DNA of 7,309 bases from Candidatus Eiseniibacteriota bacterium (GTDB lineage: Bacteria > Eisenbacteria > RBG-16-71-46 > JABDJR01): positions 1 to 7,309 of the forward strand of contig JABDJR010000035.1 of assembly GCA_013003415.1 (NCBI GenBank). The letters run 5' to 3'. The notes under the pieces are model-generated. The model ran no database searches, was not told where the DNA came from, and saw only the letters and a list, made by a program, of their open reading frames with translations. Below are positions 1-5,730 of the stretch, piece after piece (position 1 is the stretch's first letter; every line of letters starts with the position of its first letter). The translations under genes were made by a program, and so were the position numbers.

Positions 1-239
1 TTGAGCGAGACCGCGCTGTCATCTTTATTGATTCATGGCACGATGGCCCGTGGGCAGAACAGAAGGGGTGGAACGCGTATTTCCATTTGGAAGACCTGGA
101 AGCCTATCACTCGGAGTTGCTTGCAGCGGGCGTTCAGATCATGCGTGATCCTGAAGAAACGAACTACGGCATGCTTGAGATGGAAGTGATGGATCCGGAC
201 GGAAACGTGATCTGCTTCGGTCAGGAGTTGGCTAGCTAA
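1..239 (+). CDS. VOC (glyoxalase/bleomycin-resistance fold) family protein, C-terminal part, 5' end outside window
   Basis: The reading frame is open from the left edge (first full codon at base 3) and ends at TAA 237-239, giving the last 78 residues. The pattern is the second half of a vicinal-oxygen-chelate module: a beta strand (WNAYFHLEDLEAYH), a helix with LLAAGV, a turn, and the closing strand YGMLEMEVMDPDGNVICFG. The E-V-x-D-P-D-G-N signature is typical of the family, and its Glu usually binds the metal. VOC proteins include glyoxalase I, extradiol dioxygenases and antibiotic-binding proteins. With the N-terminal half missing, the substrate cannot be named, and a small glyoxalase-like enzyme of unknown specificity is the safest call. 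It converges on the large minus-strand gene, leaving a 91-base gap. A long shadow frame starting at base 1 was not chosen because it shows no family pattern. Confidence 0.85.
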   Translation, partial: ERDRAVIFIDSWHDGPWAEQKGWNAYFHLEDLEAYHSELLAAGVQIMRDPEETNYGMLEMEVMDPDGNVICFGQELAS

Positions 240-330
240 CATCATAGCCGAGCCAATCGAAACTAAGCCAAGCCTGGCCGCCAAGCTAAGTCTAGGGAAG
301 CCCCCAAGCCGCCAAGCCGCCAAGCCAAAC
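240..330. other. Convergent intergenic gap, low complexity
   Basis: This is the 91-base space between the stop of the VOC gene and the stop of the large minus-strand gene. No coding signal is seen. A weak inverted repeat (TTGGCT 228-233 with AGCCAA 251-256) straddles the VOC stop codon but has no T-run after it, so it is not a convincing intrinsic terminator. The right two-thirds is made of the AAGCC-unit array described separately. Confidence 0.6.
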
Positions 331-341
331 CTAGGGAAGGG
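265..341. repeat. AAGCC-unit low-complexity array spanning the 3' end of the large minus-strand gene
   Basis: The stretch can be parsed almost completely into five-base AAGCC units and their one- or two-base variants, separated by GCC or CCC spacers. Exact AAGCC occurs at 265-269, 270-274, 298-302, 306-310, 314-318 and 322-326. Variants are AAGCT 283-287, AAGTC 288-292, AAACC 327-331 and AAGGG 337-341, and TAGGG occurs twice (293-297, 332-336). Inside it is an 8-base tandem CCAAGCCG (304-311, 312-319, partial 320-326). A 23-base direct repeat (278-300 and 317-339) matches at 20 of 23 positions, and all three differences are transitions. The array includes the TAG stop (complement of 331-333) and the last codons of the minus-strand gene. 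Whether it is a dispersed repeat or only local slippage cannot be told from one copy. Confidence 0.7.
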
Positions 342-3300
342 CGACGATCTTCTTGGTGTATCGCTGCCCCGGGGTTTCGAGCGTGATGAAGTAAACCCCG
401 GCGGCAACCCGTTCTTGGTGCGTATTGGTCCGCTCCCAGAACACCGAGTGGGAGCCCTTGGGCAATGCGCCCGAGTGCAAGGTCTTAACCTGACGTCCGG
501 CAATGTCGAACACCCGAACCGATGCCTTCTCGGTGGGTTGGTCCAAGAAGAAGTTAATAGCGGATTGACTGGCTACCGGGTTAGGAAGCACAGAGACAAT
601 TCCCGGTTTCAACCCCTCAGGAAACACCCCCACCGTTGGGTCGGTCACGGTAACAAGAAGCGTGTCTTGGTCGCTAAGGCTTCCATCGTTGGCTGAGAAC
701 TCGATCCAATACAAACCGGGTGTGGTGAAGGTGGCTAGGGAAAACTCCTGTTGGGGTGAGAAGATACTGCCCCCGCTAGGTCCGTCGACGATTTGCCATT
801 GCACAGATACCTGACCCGGTGGCGCGGGAAGCGCATCATCGGAAGCGGAACCCAACAGACTGACGTTTTCAAATACCTCAACCTGCTGGTCTCCTCCCGC
901 GTTCGCGATGGGCGGTGCATTCGTGGGTTGGAGGGTTCGGATGTAATCGATTTCGCCTTGGGTGAACGCATGGTCGTAGATATACACGCGATCGATCAAC
1001 CCGTCAAAGGTGTCTCCGAACTCTCGAAAGATACCCCCACCGCCAATGTTCACGGGGTAAATTGAATTCCCGTGGCCTTGGTTGGGGATGGCAACGTAGC
1101 TTGAGTTTAGGCCGTCGAAGTAGATTCGAGTTCCTGTAGAGTCGCCGGTAACCGCCACATGGTGCCAAGTGTCCAGAGGGAAGGGATAGTTGGAGGTGTG
1201 ATTCGGGACACCATCGGTCCACACCATGACGATGGTGGAATCCAGAAAACCAAACTCGATCACATCGTTCTGCCCGCAGATCCCTCTCAGAAGCCCGGTA
1301 GAGCGTGGTTTGATCCATGCGGCGATGGTGAATTCGTCTAGGTCATTGAGAAAGCTCACGCCCGTTTCAAGGGAATCGCTTACCCCATTGAAGTCGAGGC
1401 CACTCCCAAGAATTCCAGGAACCCAATCCGGGCCGCCCAGAGTGGCGTGGTATCCGTTCCCGGAACTGTCACCGGCTACGGTACCCATGTTCTCATCAAA
1501 CTCCCAGATGGCTAGGGCACCGGGAGGTTTGACCTCAATCACCGCCGTATGAGAATTGCTCTTGTAGGCGGGGTCGATGACCGTCAGCTCAACTGTGTAG
1601 AAACCAGCCTGACTGTAAGCATGAGAAGTGATTTCGTTGGCATCGGTAAATCCATCCCCAAAGTCCCAATTAAAAAGAAGCAGGTCGTTGTCCGGGTCTT
1701 GGGAGAACGAGCCGTCGAAGTTTACGAGATGAGGGGCTATCCCCTGATATGGAGACGCCGAAAACGCGGCGATCGGTGCTTGGTTAGGCCCTTGGGTGGA
1801 AGGGGTCACGGTGACGACATCGACGTCGGTGGCTCCTCGTGAGTCGGTGGCGGTGACGGAAATGCGGTAGGAGAATCGGTCGCCGGTTGCCCCGTGATCA
1901 ACGGCCACAAAGCTCACGGTATCGGTGGTGGCGGTGAACCACGAGGGGTGAGGGTGGTCGTTGTGAATCAGGGTTACATCCCAAAACAAATCGATGGCTG
2001 TACCGTCTTCGGGATCGGTGGCCTGCACTTGCAAGAACAGAGTTTCGTTCGGCGTGAACACATAGCCGTCGGTCGGGCTCAAAATCTTTGCGACCGGAGA
2101 AAGGTTAATCGCGTCAATAAGAACCGAGGCGGAATCGACGGCGCTAGAGTCGTCGGTTACATACAGCCAAGCAACGTAGGTCCCGGGATCGGCATAGGTG
2201 TGGGACGGGTTCGGATCTGTGGAATTTGCGGTGCTATCTCCGAAATCCCATAGGAAGGTAACGCTGTCCCCGTTGGGGTCATAAGTACCGTCGCTGGTGA
2301 ATTGAACAAACAGAGGGGCGGATCCGTTCTGTGGGGTTGCGTTCGCCTTTGCTACGGGCGGCACGTTCCCGGGCACATAGACCATGCGTCGGACCTGTCC
2401 GATGGTCAGTCCCACATAGGTTAAGTGCCCGGTGATGGGATCGACACGAAAGTCGACCGGGAAGTCGAGGTTCTCGGCAAAGTCATAGATCTGAACAAGC
2501 TGATCGGCGCTGTCGACGTCAGCCATCTTCATCCACTTTTGACCGTAGTCGCTAAAGAAGAGTCTGCCCTGGTATGCGGCGGGGAATTGAGACCCGTCGT
2601 AGAAGGTGAGTCCCGAAGCTGCATTGCCAATGAACCCCAAGTTTCCGGGGTTGGCGTGATCCCACCACAACGCTGGGAAGGTCACCTGAGCTGGAGCAAG
2701 GGCCGCACAGTAGGGTTGGGTTTCTGGGGCTGTCATATACCCCGGTTCAACTTGCACGCCCTCGTAGCAGGGCCATCCGAAGTTTTCTCCCCCGACTGCG
2801 ACGTTCAATTCTTCAAACCGATTCCAACCGACGTCGCCGATATAAACTTTGCCCGGTCCGGTCGCGGTGGGCCGAACTCCAATCCTAAACGGGTTCCTAA
2901 GACCCATTGCGAAGATCTTGGATGCGAAAGATGTCGAGTCGCCGTCGAAGAAGGGATTATCGCCAAAGCCTTTTCCGGTGGCCGCATCGATGCGAAGAAT
3001 CTTGCCGGCGAGACTCTCGAGCGACTGACTACGCAAAGCGCCGAGGTCTTGGGCAGAACCATAGGTGGCCGCGCAGTCGGGGTCGGTGGGTCCTATATCT
3101 TGCCCGCCATCGGCATATTCATAGTGGGCCCCATCTCCTGCACTAATAAACAGGGAGCCGTCCTGCCCGAAACGAAGCGCGCCGACCGAATGAGATTCGT
3201 AGCAGTTCGCAATCGCGTCAGCGGCCGTGTTTCCTAAAATGATAAAGCGGGAGCTGGTATCGGCAGTGTCGGCGGCTACGGTGTATCGCGTGAGACGACC

Positions 3301-3720
3301 AAGGGTCACTTGATCGGCGGGTTCATCCGGTTGGCCAAAAATGGGATCGACGTTGTAGAGAAGGTAGATATAGCCGTTGGTGGCAAAAGCCGGGTCGACA
3401 GCAAGGCCCAAGAGCCCTTTGTCTCCAGCATCGTGAACCTCGTCTTGAAGGTCAATGACCGGCGTTGGCAGTTTTACTCCATTGTCCCCAAGCCAAACGA
3501 GGCCACGTTTTTCTGCTACAAGCACGCGTCCGTCGGGAAGATAGGCGTGGGCCACGGGGACGAAGAATCCTCCCACGACCGGCTCATCAATGAAGCCACT
3601 AGGAACGGTGGGAGCCGCTTGCGAAGGGGATAGCCCTATTTGGAGGGCACAAAGGGCCACTAGGGCAAGGAGGAAAACACGGCTGGGGAGAGCTCGCAAA
3701 GGAGCAGGAAGTTGTTTCAT
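331..3720 (-). CDS. Secreted multidomain glucose/sorbosone dehydrogenase-like protein with PKD, LamG and C-terminal sorting domains
   Basis: This 1129-aa protein is probably a quinone (PQQ)-dependent sugar or aldose oxidoreductase exported to the cell surface or medium. Residues 1-35 form a signal peptide (Arg14, a hydrophobic core at 15-30, SQA-A cleavage site). Residues 42-447 are a GSDH beta-propeller. H177 in SHSVGALRFGQDGS and R275 in GLRNPF align by motif with the catalytic His and Arg of soluble glucose dehydrogenase. GDVGWNRFEELN (295-306) and GWPCYEG (315-321) are family hallmarks. C173/C216 and C318/C338 could form disulfides. Next come PKD (454-536, WDFGD 491-495), an Ig-like module with an HNDHPHP cluster (540-640), a second PKD (645-731, WDFGD 685-689), a LamG/ConA-like domain (735-930) and an Ig/PKD-like domain (935-1027). 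Residues 1036-1129 resemble a T9SS type-A/FlgD-like sorting domain (NPVASQSAINF, VAAGVYFITL, TKKIVALP). The ATG at 3720 was chosen because it immediately precedes the signal peptide and an in-frame stop lies 18 codons upstream. No clear Shine-Dalgarno precedes it. The frame is intact. Substrate and cofactor are inferred, not shown. Confidence 0.9.
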   Translation of the reverse strand: MKQLPAPLRALPSRVFLLALVALCALQIGLSPSQAAPTVPSGFIDEPVVGGFFVPVAHAYLPDGRVLVAEKRGLVWLGDNGVKLPTPVIDLQDEVHDAGDKGLLGLAVDPAFATNGYIYLLYNVDPIFGQPDEPADQVTLGRLTRYTVAADTADTSSRFIILGNTAADAIANCYESHSVGALRFGQDGSLFISAGDGAHYEYADGGQDIGPTDPDCAATYGSAQDLGALRSQSLESLAGKILRIDAATGKGFGDNPFFDGDSTSFASKIFAMGLRNPFRIGVRPTATGPGKVYIGDVGWNRFEELNVAVGGENFGWPCYEGVQVEPGYMTAPETQPYCAALAPAQVTFPALWWDHANPGNLGFIGNAASGLTFYDGSQFPAAYQGRLFFSDYGQKWMKMADVDSADQLVQIYDFAENLDFPVDFRVDPITGHLTYVGLTIGQVRRMVYVPGNVPPVAKANATPQNGSAPLFVQFTSDGTYDPNGDSVTFLWDFGDSTANSTDPNPSHTYADPGTYVAWLYVTDDSSAVDSASVLIDAINLSPVAKILSPTDGYVFTPNETLFLQVQATDPEDGTAIDLFWDVTLIHNDHPHPSWFTATTDTVSFVAVDHGATGDRFSYRISVTATDSRGATDVDVVTVTPSTQGPNQAPIAAFSASPYQGIAPHLVNFDGSFSQDPDNDLLLFNWDFGDGFTDANEITSHAYSQAGFYTVELTVIDPAYKSNSHTAVIEVKPPGALAIWEFDENMGTVAGDSSGNGYHATLGGPDWVPGILGSGLDFNGVSDSLETGVSFLNDLDEFTIAAWIKPRSTGLLRGICGQNDVIEFGFLDSTIVMVWTDGVPNHTSNYPFPLDTWHHVAVTGDSTGTRIYFDGLNSSYVAIPNQGHGNSIYPVNIGGGGIFREFGDTFDGLIDRVYIYDHAFTQGEIDYIRTLQPTNAPPIANAGGDQQVEVFENVSLLGSASDDALPAPPGQVSVQWQIVDGPSGGSIFSPQQEFSLATFTTPGLYWIEFSANDGSLSDQDTLLVTVTDPTVGVFPEGLKPGIVSVLPNPVASQSAINFFLDQPTEKASVRVFDIAGRQVKTLHSGALPKGSHSVFWERTNTHQERVAAGVYFITLETPGQRYTKKIVALP

Positions 3721-3740
3721 GATGTGTGGGCGCCAGGTCG

Positions 3741-3769
3741 AATGTATCAGGATGCGTCCCGAGTCACAA
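3741..3769 (-). promoter_or_regulatory. Candidate sigma70-type promoter for the dehydrogenase-like gene
   Basis: Read on the minus strand, TTGTGA (complement of 3764-3769; 4 of 6 to TTGACA) is followed after 17 bases by TACATT (complement of 3741-3746; 4 of 6 to TATAAT). A TG sits one base before the -10, as in extended -10 promoters. Transcription would begin about 14 bases before the ATG at 3720, giving a very short leader with no Shine-Dalgarno. The consensus is E. coli-like, and the promoter rules of this organism are unknown. Confidence 0.3.
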
Positions 3770-3780
3770 CCTCAGGGGAC

Positions 3781-3809
3781 TTAAACGAGGCGGAATTACC
3801 GGGTATACT
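3781..3809 (+). promoter_or_regulatory. Candidate sigma70-type promoter for the phospho-sugar mutase
   Basis: TATACT (3804-3809) matches the -10 consensus at 5 of 6 positions. TTAAAC (3781-3786), 17 bases upstream, matches -35 at only 3 of 6. A start near 3816 would leave a leader of about 37 bases before the TTG start. The -10 is good and the -35 weak. Confidence 0.3.
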
Positions 3810-3842
3810 ATTCGGCCACTTGACCTGGATTAACCGCACCGC

Positions 3843-3847
3843 GGAGG
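3843..3847 (+). promoter_or_regulatory. Shine-Dalgarno GGAGG that fixes the mutase start at TTG 3853
   Basis: GGAGG lies five bases before an in-frame TTG (3853-3855). Starting there gives 580 residues, close to the 581 of Bacillus subtilis PgcA, and removes an upstream extension without family similarity. A small hairpin, CCGC (3834-3837), loop ACC, GCGG (3841-3844), covers the first two G bases of the site. Confidence 0.7.
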
Positions 3848-3852
3848 ACGTC

Positions 3853-5595
3853 TTGACCCATTCTGACCTAATTTCCCAAGCGCAACACTGGCTCAAAGAA
3901 GACCCAGATCCAACCACACAAGCCGAGTTGCAAAGCTTGCTCGATGAGAATGCTACCGAGGAATTGGCCGAACGATTCGGAACCCGGCTTGAGTTCGGAA
4001 CCGCGGGTCTCCGAGGGGTGATTGGTGCCGGGCCGAATCGAATGAATCGGGCCCTAGTTCGCCAAGTCAGTCGGGGATTAGCCGACTATCTTCTGGAAAC
4101 TCTGCCCGATACCAAGACTAGGGGCGTTGTGGTCGGTTACGACGGAAGAAGATTGTCGCCCGAGTTTGCCGAGGACACCGCGGCGGTGTTGAATGCAGCC
4201 GGAATTCCCGTGCATGTATTCTCCCGAGAGGTATCCACACCTCTGGTCGCCTACGGTGTGACCGAGCTTGAGGCAGCGGCCGGAGTTATGGTGACGGCGA
4301 GTCATAACCCGCCGGAGTACAACGGGTACAAAGTCTACTGGGACAATGGTGCTCAAATCATCCCTCCCCACGACAAGGGAATAAGTCGCGCCATCGATGC
4401 CGTGGAGTCCATTTCCTCGGTACCACTCATGGAAAGCGAAAAAGCTCGCGAGGGTGGTTTGCTTCAGACCATTGCCGAAAGCCTAGAACAGAAATACGTA
4501 GACCAAGTAATTAGCTTGCAAAGGCACCCCGAGACGAGTCGAGATCTTACGTTTGTTTACACTCCTCTACATGGGGTCGGCAAAGAGTGGGTGGCGAAAG
4601 TCTTTGAACAAGCGGGATTTAAGGGCCTACACGTTGTATCCGAGCAGGCTGAGCCTGACGGAGAGTTCCCTACGGTTCGCTTCCCAAACCCGGAAGAGCC
4701 CGGGGCTCTAGATCTCGCTTTAGACCTTGCCGCCAAAGTCGATGCCGATGCCATCTTGGCGAACGATCCTGACGCGGATCGGCTCGCGGTGGCTCTAAAA
4801 CAACCTGAGGGCTCTTACCGAGTCCTCACCGGAAATGAAATCGGAACCCTTCTAGGTCACTATCTTCTTCAGCATAGTCAAACCAGCAACCCTCTTGTAA
4901 GCACGACGATTGTTTCCTCACGATTGCTCCAAGCGATGGCGAAGGCGAAGGGTGCCGCCTACGAAGAGACCCTGACCGGGTTTAAGTGGATTGCAAACCG
5001 AGCTATTGAGCGCAAGTCCGAGGGACTTGATTTCATTTTTGGCTTTGAGGAGGCGCTTGGTTACACCGTATCCGAGCTGGTTCGTGACAAAGATGGCGTG
5101 GGTGCGGCTCTGGTTTTTGCAGATCTCATGGCGTTTTGTAAGCACAGCCAGAAAACGGCTCTTGAGTACCTGGCCGAAATCTACGCTGAGTTTGGCGTGT
5201 ACCTTAGCGCACAAAAAAGTCTCACTCTTCCCGGTTCCAGTGGGCTGGCAAAGATTCAGAACATGATGGCTCAGCTGCGAGAAAATCCGCCGGTGACGGT
5301 TGGCGAGGCCAAGGTAGTTTCGATTGCAGATCTCCAATCTGGCGAAGAGAAAAACATCGGATCGGGCGAGATTTCCAAACTCTCCTTTCCTCCTAGTAAT
5401 GTTCTGCGGTTTCGCCTCGATGAAGGCTCTCAGATTCTGGCTCGACCCAGCGGCACCGAGCCAAAAATCAAGTTCTACGTTGAGGTTCGGGAAGATGTTG
5501 AGGGTAATCTCGATAAAGCCCGGGGGCGGGCTAAATCACGAATGGACAGTCTGTTAGAGAGTTTTTCCAAGTTTGCAGAATCTTTGGCCGATTAG
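3853..5595 (+). CDS. Phospho-sugar mutase (alpha-D-phosphohexomutase family, PgcA/PGM2-like)
   Basis: This cytoplasmic enzyme moves a phosphate between C1 and C6 (hexose) or C5 (pentose) of a sugar phosphate through a phosphoserine and a bisphosphate intermediate. All four family domains are present in a 580-aa protein. FGTAGLRG is at 48-55. The active-site loop TASHNPPEYNGYK has the phosphorylated serine at S150. The Mg2+-binding loop DPDADR is at 305-310, LTGFKWI at 374-380, the sugar-binding GFEEALG at 397-403, and the phosphate-binding RPSGTEPK begins at R531. Similarity to B. subtilis PgcA runs along the whole length. However, EEALGY followed by a DKDG motif also recalls eukaryotic PGM2, which acts on pentose phosphates, so glucose-, mannose- and ribose-phosphate substrates all remain possible. 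Start is TTG at 3853, supported by GGAGG five bases upstream. The gene is complete, ends in TAG and shows no damage. It faces away from the dehydrogenase-like gene and is followed by the lipoprotein gene after 135 bases, a gap that argues against tight translational coupling. Confidence 0.95.
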   Translation: MTHSDLISQAQHWLKEDPDPTTQAELQSLLDENATEELAERFGTRLEFGTAGLRGVIGAGPNRMNRALVRQVSRGLADYLLETLPDTKTRGVVVGYDGRRLSPEFAEDTAAVLNAAGIPVHVFSREVSTPLVAYGVTELEAAAGVMVTASHNPPEYNGYKVYWDNGAQIIPPHDKGISRAIDAVESISSVPLMESEKAREGGLLQTIAESLEQKYVDQVISLQRHPETSRDLTFVYTPLHGVGKEWVAKVFEQAGFKGLHVVSEQAEPDGEFPTVRFPNPEEPGALDLALDLAAKVDADAILANDPDADRLAVALKQPEGSYRVLTGNEIGTLLGHYLLQHSQTSNPLVSTTIVSSRLLQAMAKAKGAAYEETLTGFKWIANRAIERKSEGLDFIFGFEEALGYTVSELVRDKDGVGAALVFADLMAFCKHSQKTALEYLAEIYAEFGVYLSAQKSLTLPGSSGLAKIQNMMAQLRENPPVTVGEAKVVSIADLQSGEEKNIGSGEISKLSFPPSNVLRFRLDEGSQILARPSGTEPKIKFYVEVREDVEGNLDKARGRAKSRMDSLLESFSKFAESLAD

Positions 5596-5730
5596 CATTA
5601 GCGCCATTCCACCCAAATAGAGTCGCAGGACGCAAGCTAGGGTGGCTCTCCAAAAAAATAGTGCGTTTCCCCGTCGATAACTCCAATGACGAAGATCGAA
5701 CGAGACCAAACGTCTTCGTTGGAGGAGATT
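5596..5730. other. Intergenic region between mutase and lipoprotein genes
   Basis: This 135-base spacer has no coding signal. It begins with a tandem ATTAGC pair overlapping the mutase stop (5591-5602). CCACCC (5609-5614) can pair with GGGTGG (5640-5645), but what follows is an A-run (5652-5658) rather than a T-run, so it does not qualify as an intrinsic terminator. I found no convincing -10/-35 pair for the downstream gene. Its right end carries the leader hairpins described separately. Confidence 0.5.
5683..5727 (+). promoter_or_regulatory. Leader with two alternative hairpins overlapping a strong Shine-Dalgarno (GGAGGAG)
   Basis: GGAGGAG (5721-5727) lies just before ATG 5731 and fixes the start of the lipoprotein. 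A local hairpin pairs CCAAACG (5706-5712, one bulged A) with CGTTGG (5717-5722) around a TCTT loop. A longer alternative pairs CCAA (5683-5686) and CGAAGA (5690-5695) with TCTTCG (5713-5718) and TTGG (5719-5722), with a three-base bulge on the left. Both tie up the first two G bases of the ribosome site, and they exclude each other. The pairing is seen in the sequence. Any control of translation is inference. Confidence 0.4.

Larger units (their letters stand above)
3721..3852. other. Divergent intergenic region between the dehydrogenase-like gene and the mutase gene
   Basis: This 132-base spacer must carry the control signals of both flanking genes, which point away from each other. Candidate sigma70-like elements for each direction are listed separately. 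An ORF start at ATG 3712 extends the mutase frame through this region. The translated stretch there has no family similarity, and that ATG lies inside the opposing gene, so I treat the region as non-coding. Confidence 0.6.

Noticed and set aside
265..341. Repeat array considered as a CRISPR array
   Set aside because: Units are five to eight bases with no unique spacers of 30 or so bases and no cas genes nearby.
33..503. 156-aa minus-strand ORF overlapping the VOC and large genes
   Set aside because: It overlaps two better-supported coding regions, one on each strand. Its Arg/Pro/Ser-rich translation mirrors the AAGCC array and shows no domain.
2425..3237. 270-aa plus-strand ORF antisense to the large gene
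   Set aside because: It lies wholly inside the intact GSDH-domain coding region, its product shows no recognisable family pattern, and such shadows are common in mid-GC genes.
4918..5337. 139-aa minus-strand ORF inside the mutase
   Set aside because: It is the complement of a well-conserved mutase segment with the sugar-binding loop, so it is a shadow.
5652..5658. Seven-base A-run considered as part of an intrinsic terminator
   Set aside because: On the plus strand a terminator needs a T-run after the stem. On the minus strand, the run precedes the stem instead of following it.
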